DNA from: Jacaranda mimosifolia
Taxonomy: Eukaryota; Streptophyta; Magnoliopsida; Lamiales; Bignoniaceae
Assembly (NCBI GenBank): GCA_018894105.1
Contig: CM032131.1
Location: 20,379,578-20,443,577 of the forward strand
Reading direction: 5' to 3'
DNA length: 64,000 nucleotides
Shown: one piece after another, positions 14,542 to 27,699 of the stretch
Layout: each line of letters begins with the position of its first letter
How positions within the stretch are numbered: position 1 is the first letter of the stretch
Program-made: the position numbers and the translations under genes
The notes under the pieces: model-generated
What the model was told of the DNA's origin: nothing
Databases searched by the model: none
The model's input: the letters and a program-made list of their open reading frames with translations, nothing else

Positions 14542-14998
14542 TATGCACACATGTGTAATTCAATGCCCTCTGCAGAAATCTGAACTCGCTTTAACAAATC
14601 AGAAATATATTTAAACTAGTCTCCAGTCCCATTTAGTATTCCATATGTTTTCCAAAGAAAAATGTCAATAGCTGAAACAAAACCCAACCACCCCAATCCA
14701 GCAAAAGGAAAAGAAAGCAGAGTAAGACAATAGAAAGTACCCATTGTGATAAAACCATAATACACAAGCAACCACCTTCATAAACTTGAAAACCACAGCA
14801 CAAATACTATGAACATGCAATTCAATTAGCCAACTGTTCATAACCTTTAGAACACATGTTAACCAAACCTAAGACATACAAACCATTTACCAAAGACCAA
14901 CCCACGGCACATGTCAAATCATATGAGCAACAATCCCCACCAAATAAGACAATGACAATGCAATTAACGAGAAAAACAATTGAGTTAGACCTAACAAG
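11173..14998. other. Intergenic region with repeats and microsatellites
   Basis: No gene is seen. A repetitive segment at roughly 11550-12665 is flanked by GAGGCCTCC-type and AGGCCTCC-type motifs and has many TAGCTAT/ATAGCTA motifs inside, suggesting a decayed DNA transposon of unknown class. Microsatellites: (TA)n near 11706 and 13260, (AT)n near 14272, (CT)n at about 14482-14508 running into (AC)n at about 14510-14539. Confidence 0.5.
14032..14232. repeat. Direct duplication (~85 bp units) ending in a perfect hairpin
   Basis: Two imperfect direct copies start with GAATTGTATTCTATGAAACT (about 14038) and GAATTGTACTCTATGAAATT (about 14136). Both contain TTCAACCTAAC and end in TGCCAC or TCCCAC. 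The second runs into CTCCCACATAATGTGGGAG (about 14213-14231), an inverted repeat with an 8-bp stem. Function unknown. Confidence 0.65.
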
Positions 14999-17900
14999 TT
15001 ACACCAGGGCAATGCTGCTTTCTCCACCAGGTGGCTTGCGTACACCTCCAAAGTAGTCACGAGATTCCACTTTTCCATCAGCAAAAATGTTACTGCCGCT
15101 CATCTCCCGCAATTTTGCCGAACTAAGTGGCTTCTCAGCTGATGTAGGTGGTGCATCTCCCTTGAAAATGTTATTCCCTGAAAGCTCCGTAAATTTCTGG
15201 TTAGGAATCTTCTTTGCTGTTTTGACCACGGATTCCTCACTCGATGCACCATTGCTCTGGCCTCCATCACCCTTTTAGATCAGAGAAAGTTAAGACTCAA
15301 TCGCGCACATGCAAGTACCAAAACTAAGAATAATTGAAATCATATGCATATATTGTATAATCTCAGGTTTCAAGAAAACCATACATTTTATCATCATCTA
15401 AAAGGAACACAACAAATTTAATATGTTTAAAGCAAGATGCTTCACATCTCTAGAAATTCTTCCTCCCATTCTTAATGAGATTTGAACAGGCACACATTTA
15501 TTATAACAATAAACTTCACTTTTTCTGCTGTAAACTCTCAGAAGACTATAAACTTAATCTAGTCCAACTCTCATTTTCTCACCGAGCTGGTCAGAAAAAT
15601 GCAATTTGCTATATATGATACTTCATTAATCACATATATTACTTGTGATATCATCACAAAGATTAGGACGTACATTCTGTGATGTGGGTTCTCCAATGGT
15701 TATGCTTTCTCTTAATGCCAAAGCTCGAGCAGCCAAGGGGCGAGGTTGAATTTCAGGTGGTGGAGCAAAGATATTGTGCCCACTGAGCTCCTTGTTCTTG
15801 GCATCAGAAATTTGTTTCTTTAACTTTGCCTCAGAATCGCTTTCCAGATTTCCGCTCAACTCCCGCTGTTTAGCAACTTCAGGCAGAGTGGTAGGTTTCT
15901 TGGGTGAAATTGTTTCTTCTTCACCAAAAGAAATGTGACTGATCCCCACCAATGCTTGCTAGTAACAACATGCATTTGAGGTCATTGAAATTCTAAACAC
16001 ATCTCAAATAGGATGACAAAATACTCGACTGGCAATGCTTAACCAAATACCTGGTACATACGCAATCCAGTTTTGTTGACTGGGGTCTGGCCAGCATCCT
16101 CAGTTTCCAATGTTCCATTTTCTCCTTTGGCTTTAAAAATACCACTGCCAGTCATCTCCTTCATTTTATGGTCAGAACATGGTTTCCTGGAATATTGTAA
16201 ATGCAGAAGATGAAGGGTTTCCTACCAAAAGAGGAACAGAAATGCACCATTGACCTCCCTCCACCCCACCGCCAAGTAAAAAATGGAAATCAGAAAACCT
16301 AAGCGTAAAAGATGTTATTACTTGTTAAATCACCTTTTATAAAGACCATAATGCAAAAACATTGTGAGGGTGCATGGCGGAGGGAGAAAACGTTTTCTAT
16401 TGGCATGTTAGTAAAATGGACTGCATTATTAGAATTAAGACCATGTCAAAGAAAAATCTACCATAACACCAATTATGGAGACCACATTAAAGTTATTATC
16501 CATGCTATATATCAAGTGCGAGGGTCTTAGTGGTGTGTCATTTTATGAGTTGACAAAATTAACCCCATTTCAAAAGATAATGACAAGGCAATTTTCTTTT
16601 CTTTTTATTTTCCTCTCTCTACTTTTTTCTCTAATAATTTACTTTTTCTTTTTCCTTCTATTATATTATTTCACTTTAATTTAACTATCCTTTAATATAT
16701 GAATTTGAAAATATCACGAATAATCACGATAATATGTAAGAAAGTAATTTAATACTTTATTTGCTTTTAATATTATAAAAATTTTAGCACACGCATTGAG
16801 TGTGCCACAAATGCTAGTAATATATAATTTGCAGGGGTAATTTGTTGACAATGCCCATATGGATGTTCAATTCTATCTTTTTTTCGTATTATTCTTTATC
16901 TTTCTTTTATGTTCGTTTCATCATCCCAGATAGAGAACTCTTCTATGATCAGACTAATGATCCATCAATCTGCTAGTTCTTTTTATGAGACGCACGCAGG
17001 AGAATTTATCCTGAAAGCAGAAGAACTACTGAAACTACGCGAAACCCTCACAAGGGTTTATGTGCAAAGGACGGACAAACCATTATGGGTTGTATCTATA
17101 TTTAATCATATGGAAATAACACCAATAAAATGTTTTAAGGAAATCTGAAGTGAGATCTTTTCCTAATTGACCAAAGACATAAGACTCAGAAACGGGTAAA
17201 TCAGAGAAGTCCTATACTGCCTAAAGCATCAGGATTTTAAAACACAGTCTTACATTCATTGATTGGAATTAGATGTGCACCATAAATGTAGTTAATTCCC
17301 ATCCCCTTGTTTCTCCTCAAAACAAGGCACAGTTAAATCGAGATATTGAACTATTAATAAACCATTCAAAGATCCCAAATGGACAATCAAATCCGTGGAT
17401 TAAACAGAACAAGAACAAAGCAAGATCCGGATTTTCAGTCTTAGGTCACCTGAATCTCGTGATCATAAACTTGACGAAAAAAGGAGAGATCCTGATATTT
17501 TAGTAGCTCTGTTGACTTCCAAGAACACTGGCTAACATGATTGAATTAAGATTGACCTCCACCTTTTGCTCAGTTAATGATCCAAAAATGCAAATGCAGT
17601 CAAGATTTTAAACGCCAACAAAAACACAGCATCTCTTGTTCAACTCAGAAAAATATACGAAAGGGGAAAAATGAAAAATGAAAAGAAGTAAACAATAATT
17701 TGAAAGAAAGAAAATAAATAAAAAAAGGGGGAGCTAGATCTCTAACCTTTTATTCAAGCTCTCAACTTCTTCATCAGTAACCTGACCTCCAAACACCACC
17801 TTGCTAATCCCATCCGACGGCTGTCATTTCAACCCAATATTTGAGCAGAAAAAAAAAAAAAGTAACACAGAAAGCCATTTCTTGAGAAGTGGTGATTACT

Positions 17901-18019
17901 ACCTGGTGAGAGCGAGCCGATGACGCCGGAGCAGGGGAATATTCCAGCGGATTCTCCGACCACGTGAGCAGATCTGCCGTCGAAGTGTGAGGCTTCCTCA
18001 CCGGCGTGGACCTCTCCAT
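14999..18019 (-). CDS. DUF4057 family protein with repeated ELSG-NIF motifs
   Basis: Five exons on the minus strand: 18019-17903, 17820-17747, 16186-16051, 15958-15674 and 15271-14999. They join in frame to 294 aa, matching this plant-only family from the conserved start [20 protein letters not shown] to the conserved end [16 protein letters not shown]. No enzyme domain, signal peptide or membrane segment is visible. The protein looks largely disordered, with a recurring motif: [33 protein letters not shown] and REMSGSNIF. The function of DUF4057 is not established to my knowledge. The start is fixed by the conserved N-terminus; an in-frame ATG four codons upstream is less likely. The exon 4/5 junction is the least certain, because homologs as I remember them have about ten more residues there. 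Intron 2 (16187-17746) is the longest and holds no gene. Confidence 0.92.
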
Positions 18020-19856
18020 CGCTAAAAACAACTTTCAATCAATTCTTTCCTAAAGCCCCCACCAAAAAAAAAAAAAAAAAAAAAAAAAACAGAGAGAGAG
18101 AGAAAAACAAGAAGAAATTTGTTGCTTTTTGTTGTGGTATAAACAAACAATTGATGGAAGCGAAAGATGAGATCTGAAACTTTTAACAGACGATGTTGTT
18201 CCTTTCTTAAGATTTCACTATTGTTTTGTTTGTTGGGAGCTGCTCTATACAAAGAGTGCATCTACTGATATTTATACTGCTGCTGCTGCTGTTCCATATC
18301 CTTCTTTATTCTTTTTTTCCCCCTTTTAATTTGTTTTTTTATTTCTTTTATATTTATTTTTCGAAAAAGAGAGAACTGCGGAGAGAGAACCGTAGAGGTG
18401 TGAAATGTGAATTCTTTGGTCACACTTACTTGGATTGAATTTCTTTTGAAATTTTTATTCCTCTCTGTCTTTCTCTCTTCCCATCGGTTTTATAGGGCGG
18501 CATGTGTTTAGTTGGATGGCACGTGACAGTGACAGATGGAACCCGTCCTCTTTTACGATTATGCCCCTTTATTGTGGGGGGTGAAATTTTTGAAAGAATT
18601 TGGTGCCATATTTTCTGCCAATATGCAATCTAGAGCTATCTCCCCATCTTCAATAAAATACACGCGTATTTTCAAGAATGAAATATTCACAAATAATTTC
18701 TTATTTTCTTAGATAGCAATATTATTTGTAAAATTATTTTCCTACTCAAAATAATAAAAACACGCGATTGATTCTCAATCGTTAGTTTAAGATATTATAA
18801 AAGCATCTAAAAAATTAAGATTTTAAAGTTAATATAAATATTATTATGAGCAAAAAGAGGATTTTTGTTGAATTCTCAACTACCACCTATGACTTGAATA
18901 GACAATCAATTTATTTTGCATGTATTAAAAAAAAAGTATAACTTATAATAATACACTATTATGTTTATATCTATAAGTAGGTAGAATCATTTAGATTGAC
19001 TTTCAATATGCATTATTATGTAGATGCAAATGAGAAAGTGTTTGGTAGAAATGCAAATGGCTTGGCAAGTTATAAAGCTTGAGTTTCTTACAAATTATTT
19101 ATATTCATTGTATTGAGATTTTTTTTTATTTATACATATGCATGTTAGAAATTCGGTTAGTTTGAACCTCAGATCTCAGCTATATGTGCAAGTTTTATAT
19201 TGATGGACAGACTGTATTGGAATATTGGAATTGAAGTTTTTAAATTTATCATAATAAATTTTATTAATCCTATTTTTATGTTGCAAATAAAATTTAAATT
19301 TATTTTGTTTCACTATTATAATATATTGAGAATTGTTTAAAACTTTTTGAATTCAAATCCCCAAACGTTTGTTACAAGAAATTGAAGAAAACTCCAAGAG
19401 TAAAGACCATAAGAACACGAAATCGCAAGTGTGATTGGTTCGGAAGGGCAATTACGTCCCTTGAAAGCACGAAACCATTTAAGCTGACGTAGTGATAAAG
19501 GTATCCGTTGGAGTGATGAGATTTTTTTTTGTTAGCTTCTCCGCTACTGTAGCCTGCTGTAGTGCACACACTAAACGGATTTCCCAATTCAAATTTTCAA
19601 ATTACATAAAGACCCTCACTCTTTTCTCACATATTCTACACATCCCAAACTTTGTTGCTCCATTGGATTAGCACGAAATTTCATACTAGAGTTTGTATAG
19701 TTTTATATTTTTATCTCTAGAATAATGATTGTTGTTAAAGGTATCATATTATTAGTTTAATTAATATAAATCTCGTGATTTTTACAATATATTCACTTAA
19801 TTAAATAAATTGAAAAGATTTATAAATGCACAATTAATTTGTTGTGGTTTTACAAA
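18020..19856. other. 5' leader of the DUF4057 gene and intergenic DNA
   Basis: Just upstream of the minus-strand ATG are a poly-A tract of about 27 bases (18063-18090), GA repeats and a (CTG)n run near 18281, typical of a plant 5' leader and promoter. From about 18600 to 19856 the DNA is AT-rich with no gene that I can support. Confidence 0.5.
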
Positions 19857-20279
19857 CACTATAAAAGAAATAAAAATAGCAATAATATAAAAGTTGTCAT
19901 TAATTATACATATTAAGTAACAAAAGAAATTTTATCACCTTAATGAATTTTACAAATTTAATGGTGATAAGAACAGTATTTAAACTGTCATCAATAAAAA
20001 TTAGTAACATACTTATAGTAATAATTCAAAAACAATGAAAATCTTGTCACAAATTATAAAATAATTTTTATTATTACTAAATTATCATTATATGTGTAAC
20101 TAATTATTATTAGTTCTTGTCACTATTATGTCATATTATAACAAAATAAAAATTATTGCCACTTAAAAAATATCATTGATGATAAAAAAAAAATTACTAT
20201 CACTTAAAATATATTATTAATGACAATTTTTACATTATCGTTTATTTTTGTTGTTGTTGGTATTAAATTTTTTATAGTG
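19857..20279. mobile_element. 423-bp non-autonomous CACTA (En/Spm) element
   Basis: Begins CACTATAAAAGAAATAAAAA and ends, read from the other strand, CACTATAAAAAATTTAATAC, the terminal inverted repeat typical of CACTA elements. It is flanked by AAA on both sides (19854-19856 and 20280-20282), matching the 3-bp target duplication of this superfamily. Subterminal AAAAGTTGTCATTAA and AAAAATTGTCATTAA are inverted relative to each other. No open frame, so it must rely on transposase made elsewhere. Confidence 0.8.
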
Positions 20280-20282
20280 AAA

Positions 20283-20806
20283 TAACATATTGTTATTTTT
20301 TTTAAATTATTTAAAATAGTTAAGCAGTCATATCAAATGATATCAACTAGAGAATAAAAACTAAAGTAGTACATATATTTTGATTCTTTTAAATAAATAT
20401 TGATTTGAAAAAAATTCAAAATACCGTCATTTGGAAAAGGTTACAAAATTATCATACTCGGTGGTTGGACGCCGCGCCAAACAATTATCCTTCTGGTTAC
20501 CTCACTAGACTGATTCCTTCTGATTTGGATAAATAATTTAGATCCAAACTATTATATATATTCTAATTCTCCTGTATTTAAATTGGTAAAAGACGTGTTT
20601 GAGAGTGGTAAAATGACACGTGGAAAGAGAGGACCAAACTATCATAAAAAGTATAATCAAGCTCAGCCATCAATTCAGTTGGGAAATGTACAAAAATAAA
20701 GCAGCTCTGCCTCAGCGCTTTGAGGATCAAACTTACTTACCTATGTGGTCGATGCGGCCGCTGTTCACTTTTGGTCGAAATAAATAAAAATAATCCCCAC
20801 ATTCAT
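20283..20806. other. 3' flank of the transporter gene
   Basis: AT-rich DNA between the CACTA element and the transporter stop codon. No gene is visible. The bases just below 20806 should include the 3' untranslated region of the minus-strand transporter. Confidence 0.5.
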
Positions 20807-23800
20807 TTACAAGGGTATAACTACCTGGCGATGAATTAACATCTTTTCATCACTTTCATCAAAATCAGATCCATCATCATCAAAAGGCATTTCAATTATA
20901 CTTCTGTCGTCAAGATTTTTAAGTTCTTTTGTCTCGGCGGATGGAATTGGAAGATGGATTCCTCGTCGTGAATGTGAATGTGAATGTGAATGTGAAGAGG
21001 ATGACTCTATGAGCAGCATCTCTGATTCTATGAGAGCTTCCATTTGGGCACGCTCTCTGTCTCTTGGATAGGTGAGGTAGAGGAAAGAATAAATGATGCA
21101 GCACAAAGCCATAGGGATGGCTATTGCTACAAAAAGAGCCTTGGCCAAAGACGTAGCATTCTTTCTATCTGTAGAAATATCTTCAGAACCTTCTGGAACC
21201 GGCTTATATCCGTACACATATTGAGCCAGGAGTCCAACAGTTGGAGGAGCAAATGATGATAATACAGACTCAAATGATCTGTCTAATGCATAAATACTTG
21301 TTCTAGATTTCTCTGGGACTATCTCTGCAAAAATTGGACTGTCTATGGCAATTCATTATAATATTCAATATCACTATTGTACTATAATGTGGAAGAGATT
21401 ATTCATCCCTACCAGATAGAAATCATATTACGATTCCCCTCCCTTCACCAAGTTTTGTTATTGCCTAGAATATGCAGCATCATTACATGAATGCAAGTCC
21501 ATTAAATATGAGTTACTGTATACCTTCCCAATTAGGCAGGACCTGTCTACTAATATTATATCATGGTAAAATTCCTAAGCTGAAACTCATCTGCAAATGT
21601 ATCAAGATATGAAAACTGAAAAGTCAAGAGATAAAGTGTCAGTTACAACACTTACTTGTTTGTGGCTGGAGCATTCCAAGATATGCAAAACCCTGTGATA
21701 AACAGGACCAGACCATGCAAGAACATTGTATATGGATTGCTTGGAACCACCAGCAAAAGAATTGCTGCAAGAGGGATCGCCGATCCTGAGCTTATCTGTG
21801 ACAAAAGTATCCGACCAGAATTTGGAAGCCGCTTCGATAGGAGATCACCCATCTTACCTCCAAATAGACCGCCAAGAGAGTTTGCAACCACAAATATGCC
21901 AATAAGGATGGCAGTTTTCTTGTGAGAGAAACCAGTTAGCTCTAACCACATTGGCGCAAACGACAAAGCTGACCAGGGAAATGAACCTGTAACCCCTTGA
22001 GCCACAATAATTTGGAAGGAAGGGATCTTTATTACTGATTTGGCTTCCTGGATGAGGTCTTTCACCTCTGACTCCAAGGACCCGTTGGGAGTTTCATTAC
22101 TAGTTCTGACACCCCCTTTTGGAAAGTGAGGGTCAGAAGCAAATAAGCGAACTAGTATCCCCACGGCAACACTGACTATTCCAACAAGATGAAAAGAGAT
22201 CCTCCAGCCAGATATTCCCATAAAAGTAATTGGAGCTATCAATAATGAGAATAATCCACCAATAATTGAACCAAGATTGCTGGTAAGCTGCAGCCACCCA
22301 AAAGCCATCCCACGGTTGCTGTCATTAGTTGAATCAGCTACAAGAGACTGAATTGCAGGTGCAACAATGGCAAGGCCAATCCCGTTCAGAGCTCTTGACA
22401 CAGCAACCTGGCAGAAAGACTTTTAAAAATTAAAGAGGCAACTGATAAGGCTGAAAGGTGAATTTTTAGTACATTACCATAAAGGTACCCTCCTAGCCAC
22501 ATGCATGTACATCTAGATGGAACCACGCAATCCTATTTTTTCTCCTTACACTGCTTTCCTGAAATCCAGGTAAATGTAGTAGCTATAATAGGTGCTAGAT
22601 GCAAAAGGTCCTTCAGCCTCAGATCTTGTCCTCTTCTTTTTTAACAAGGACTTTATTTCTTCAGATTGCTAACAAGGAGACTGCACCATAAACATACAAC
22701 TTATCATTTTTCAGGTCATTTATCTACTAATACTTATTGTGGAAAGACTACAAAGAAGCAATAAATTGATGAAAATAATGTTCAACAATTCAACTTTCAA
22801 AAATAAAATATTCAGTTGTTTTACTTTCCAATTACCACTACAGTGAAGAAACTCAAAATTGATCCATTCTACGTGAGCATTGAATGCTTATCCTAGTTCA
22901 TAAGCTTCCCTAAGATGTCTCTGTCACTGAATGATATCCAAATTTACTAGGGGTGGCAATTTTCGATACGACACGATAACACGATATGAATTGACACGAT
23001 GTTATTGGGTTTGGGTTGGGGGTAATTGGGTTGGGTCGATATTGGGTTGACATGATAACCAACACGAAAATTTTAGGTTGACTCGGGTTGGGTTTCCAAT
23101 TGCCCGATAAACACGATAATTTTATCGGGTAACCCACCAACCTAATACAAACCATCTCAACCCAAGCCGATCCAAATATTTAAGAAAGGGAAAAAAAGTA
23201 TATATATATATATATATGCATATGTTTTATGAATTAATACTTTTGTGTACTGATTCGTTGGCCTGAATCTCTATTGGAAAAAGAAAATGGCAATAAAGAG
23301 ATACAGCTAAAATTAGAAGTTAGAATATATTATGCTTTTTGCATTTTTAATTAATGACTTGATGTTAGTTTTAAATAATTTAATTCTAGATTGGTTTGTA
23401 ATTAACTAAATATTACTATTGTTGATGTTGTATAGAAAATTATATGAAGTCTAATTACCAAATTGTTTCATGATACAAAATATGGGCTACCAGAATATAA
23501 GGTTAACTTTTTTTTCTAAATTTTAGGATAAGTTGATTTTCTTATTAAAATTTAAATTGAATATAAAATATTATAGGTTTTTTAGATGAATTATTAATAA
23601 AAAAGTAATCACAAGTTGAAATGGGTTAGATTCGGGTTAATATGAAAACTTTCAAGTTGAGGCTTATTGGGTTGAGTACTTTTTTTTCGGGTTGGGTTTG
23701 GGTTGAACAAAATTTTATAATATTCCTATCTCAACCAGACACGACACGATTGCCAACCCTAAAATTTATGAATCATGAACTTTTTATCTTTCGCATCTCT

Positions 23801-25460
23801 CAGTTGAAAGTAACATCTTCTGTCACGTCCCTGTTTTCTTGAAAATCTCACAGTATTGTAGTAATTTTCAATTGGAACATACATCTTTGTCAGATTACAG
23901 TAATTTAGTTTTCAACACTGAAAGTGCATGTGTTATGAATAATAAATCACTACATATGCCACCAATCAATCCCCAAAACCCAGGGAAATCAAATAAAATA
24001 GGCATCACTGAAAATGCTTGACAAAATTCAAAACTTCACATCCATCATACAATATTCACTCCAAATTATAAATTTATGCAGAAAACTTGAACAGACTCTT
24101 GCTAATTTAGTTCAAAAGTAACAATTTTGTGCTATTCTCAACAAGCAATATACTTTCCCTTTCCAGTCTTCCGACCGCCAGCAATTACCAGATTAAGATG
24201 GACCAGGAATTGCATAACATAAAGGCATCTTATTGACTGAGGAACAAAACCCTCATTTATATTGCAGTTTGCACAGAACTGACTGCAATAATTTTGAGCC
24301 ATATATATCAGAAAATGCATAACTCGTATTTAATAGCCAGGGAATTTCATGAAAACGAAAAAGCTTTATAGTGATTCGTAGAATTGCAGAGTATGCAAGT
24401 TATACTTGGACGATTAGTTCCTCGTAAATGGGCTTTAGCACATAGGTTGAAATCCATAGTCATGCAATAAGAAGCCAGGATAAGACAAGACTAGACTATA
24501 AACTCTCTCACTCTTTCTAGCAACCGTGTGAACATGCTTCTTCCAATAGATCTTTAAGCTTAGGACCCATTTTAAATGTATCAATATGCGATCTTAAGAA
24601 GGGAAATTTACTTAGGAGCAACTAAATGGAAACACTTTTTCCTATGCATCTTAAAAATCTAGGTCCATTCTAGTTGTATTGATCCTATGTGATCCAATGA
24701 TCCAAACTTTTTACAGCAAGCTATATGCACATTATCGTCGTATTATAGCGCCCCCATCAACTCTGCTTGACTTAGTAAGAACTGAATTCACCATTAACAA
24801 CTGACAAGAGGTTGACAACGGAAAATTAAGCACATATATGCATCTTCAGATCTGTCAAACGAACACCATCTGTTCATGGTACTCTTTCTCAAACCCATTA
24901 ATTAAAATCGTTTTCATGTTGACATATTTTCACAAAGAATTAGTGATCATCTCACTAGAAACAAATAGGTGCAGATCAATTCAATCCAGACAATCTTTAA
25001 CACCTAAAACGTAAAAACAAGGATATTCCCCCGCCCCCAACCACCACCAAAAAGAAAGCAGCTAGCACACTTAAAAATCCCTAATTGCTCAAATAAAAAA
25101 AGTAGAGCAATCAAAGGAAAAAAAAAAAAAGAAAAAAGAGCAGCAACTGAATGAAGGGCTTCGTTTGAAAACCTGAAAGAAGCTGGAGGAGAGGGCAACG
25201 AGGAAGGTGGCGGCAGCCCAAAGGAAAGCCCCATAAGCAATGACGAGGACCCGGTTATGTCGGGTCGCCAAGTAAGCAGCTAGGGGGTAGCAAATAGCCT
25301 GCACCATCGATCGAAAAAGGGTCAGAAAGCCCAGCCCAGTCGGGCTCGCGTGGAGTGCTTCTCCCACCTCTTTGTACACTGCCGGTAACAATGATTCGTC
25401 CGCTCTTTCCATTATTCCGGCCAGATTTACCAGCACCAGCGTTAATGTTTCTGCTCTCAT
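20807..25460 (-). CDS. Major facilitator superfamily transporter (plant At4g36790-like)
   Basis: Three exons on the minus strand, 25460-25173, 22407-21656 and 21338-20807, join in frame to 523 aa. The protein has many hydrophobic membrane helices and MFS-like signatures. The first half holds ERADESLLPAVYKEVG, a loop with ATRHNRV and a conserved NGIGLAIVAPAIQSLVADST segment. The second half holds GGLFGGKMGDLLSKRLPNSG, like the loop 8-9 motif, then WNAPATN and ALDRSFES. It should move a small solute across a membrane; I cannot name the substrate. The C-terminal tail is long and hydrophilic, with a (SH)n run coded by an 8-fold-like GTGAAT repeat near 20968-20996, and ends in an acidic stretch. 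Intron 1 (22408-25172, 2.8 kb) holds a transposon. The exon 2/3 junction uses the CAG|T acceptor that restores ATNNPIFAE. Confidence 0.92.
22947..23761. mobile_element. 815-bp hAT-like non-autonomous element in transporter intron 1
   Basis: Inverted ends CTAGGGGTGGCAAT (left) and TAGGGTTGGCAATCGTG (right, minus strand), with many CACGATAACACGA and GGGTTGGGTT subterminal motifs. The flanks share AAATTTA (22940-22946 and 23762-23768), extended to 8 bp with one mismatch (CAAATTTA/AAAATTTA), which fits hAT target duplication. No open frame. A truncated relative lies at 6487-7064. Confidence 0.7.
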
Positions 25461-26756
25461 TTTCTAGTATTTTCTTTTTCAGGGTTTCTTTTTCATGATT
25501 TAACCAACGTTCGCTTTTCTTTGGACAGAATGGTGGCGGAGGGTGGCGCGGTGGCGGACTGTTTTGTTTTCTCTTTTCCGAAAGAAATGGGAAAAGCCAT
25601 GTAGTGAGTCAATAGTCAAAACCGAGTGGTGAAAGGCTGATCTGATCTAAGTGGGCATATTCGAGGAGACAAAAATGTAGCCAATTGCCGTGCCACCAAA
25701 TATACCCATCTAAATTATTTTTATTTTTTAAATTATACATATTTGTACTTATCCGCTCTCTCCTTAAATTATTGTTAGTTTCATTTTTCTTATTATGATG
25801 TCAAAATAAAGATTTTAAATATTAATGTTTGGTGACAAAAGATATTACATTATTTACTATTATATTATAAAAAATAATTAAATTAATTAGCGAGCTAAGG
25901 CGAGGAACCATAAATTTTGGGTAGAATGAAGAATGCAATTCAGTTTGATGGGAAGCCTTTCTGTAACTCTCTGACCAGCTTCCACACTCTTTTTTTTTTT
26001 TTTGGCACCATAATGGCTTATATATATGTCATCTATGTCCTTCACAAATGATGTTTAGGTTATCAAAAAGAAAAAAACCGAATATATTTTTTAATATAGT
26101 TAATTTTTTTTAAGTTGGTTATTGCTGTGGCAGTGGAGGGGGTTGCATTGTATTTGGTTTGGATTCAAGTGAGTTGAAATTCAAATGAAGTGAGTTCATT
26201 ATGAGTTGAAATCCAAATAATGGATTGAAAATATGTTTGGATCCAAAATTGATTGAGTTAGTTAAAATAAGTCAAATACCAAAATACTTTATAATTTATT
26301 TTACTTATTCAAGAAAATTAATTCAAAGGATATTAGTAATATAAGTTTATCTTTTACACCTTATTCAATATATAATCGTTCACATGGTGAGATAATTTAC
26401 TAAATATAACACTTGTCTTCATTAATCTATTTCATTACGTGCAATTGCATTTAAAAATATACTTATATTGTAACAAATTGATAATTTTGAAAGAAATTTC
26501 ATAATTTTTGCATCGGTAAGTGCAATACCAAACTTTTAATCCATGAATACATTAGTTTTCATTTTTGTAAAATTGATAAACATGAATTGCATTACGATAT
26601 TACTATTAGCATGTAATATTAGCTATGAATAATTTTTTTTTTTTTTAAAAGTTGAATTATTAGACACAATATTTGTTCATAAGACTCAAGATATTACTCA
26701 CATGTAAAATTTATACTTTAAAAGAATCCTAAACAACTAATCTATCTACACTATTA
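25461..26756. other. Promoter side of the transporter and intergenic DNA
   Basis: The first few hundred bases are the upstream region of the minus-strand transporter. Beyond about 25700 the DNA is AT-rich with short homopolymer runs. A stretch near 26140-26230 (TTTGGATTCAAGTGAGTTGA and variants) looks like dispersed-repeat material. No gene. Confidence 0.5.
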
Positions 26757-27103
26757 TTGATGTCGATAATTAAGATAATAAGGATAAATTAGTAGAAGAA
26801 CTAAATAAGGTCCAATGGACTAAATCAATTAATTAAATAAAAAAGGCTAGAGAACCCAAAAACACTTAAGCACCAAAAAAAAAAAAAAAAAAAAAAAAAA
26901 GGCAACAAAACCTTAATGAGTCTAAGCTCATCAAGAAAAAAGTATAAATACTAAAACCGAAAGAGAACTTAGACGGAAGATATCATTAGCAAAGAATCAT
27001 GAAACTTCGAAAACATTCGAGAGTAAAAATTCTCTCTGCACCTGTTTAAGAGAAAATAAATAAAGTGTTACCGAAAAGGACCTCACTCTACTTCCATGTA
27101 GCA
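26757..27103 (+). repeat. Gypsy-type LTR, left arm of the palindrome
   Basis: Runs from (T)TGATGTCGATAATTAAG to CATGTAGCA, giving TG...CA ends. A TATA-like AGTATAAATACT lies near 26940. The tract before it (about 26876-26900) is poly-A and looks expanded compared with the right copy. Downstream the leader ATCATTTGTGGAAACTG follows. The matching right copy on the minus strand supports the borders. Confidence 0.6.
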
Positions 27104-27699
27104 TCATTTGTGGAAACTGTGAATTGTGAAGAAACAATGTTGGGAGTGTAGACAAGATTAAGAGTTCACGACTCTAGCAACCAGGTATCCCTAATGTCGG
27201 AGAATATGGAGAGTCACCAACTTAAGACACCATTGCACCAATGCCAAACTAGCTCCAAATGTGCAAACTATATCAGAAGAGATGTCTGCATAGCAGGCAC
27301 CACCTTCTGGAGATCAAATTCTACCTACAACTTAGGAAATACTAAAGACCCTGCTAGACAACGACACTGCCCAAGTTGCGGCCAAGGAAGTCACCTAATA
27401 TGCTAAGGAGCACTACCCCTAGGAGCTGCAGCAATCCTCTCACCGCAACCAGGGGACTTTTTCCTTCTCGGGGAAGACTGAGGGAAGAGCTAACTCTCAC
27501 CTAACATTATTCCTCATCCTTTGCCCTAACAAGTAGAGACACACTCCTCATCTGAGCAGATTAATTCTACTTAGCACGCAGTTGTTGATACTGGAGTCCA
27601 AACGCATTCCCTAGTGTCGCATCCATTAGGAAGAGCAGAAAGCAAGTGCCAGACTCCAGCTGTTACTCTCCCAAGATGCAGCTCTTTTTCTTCCCGACT

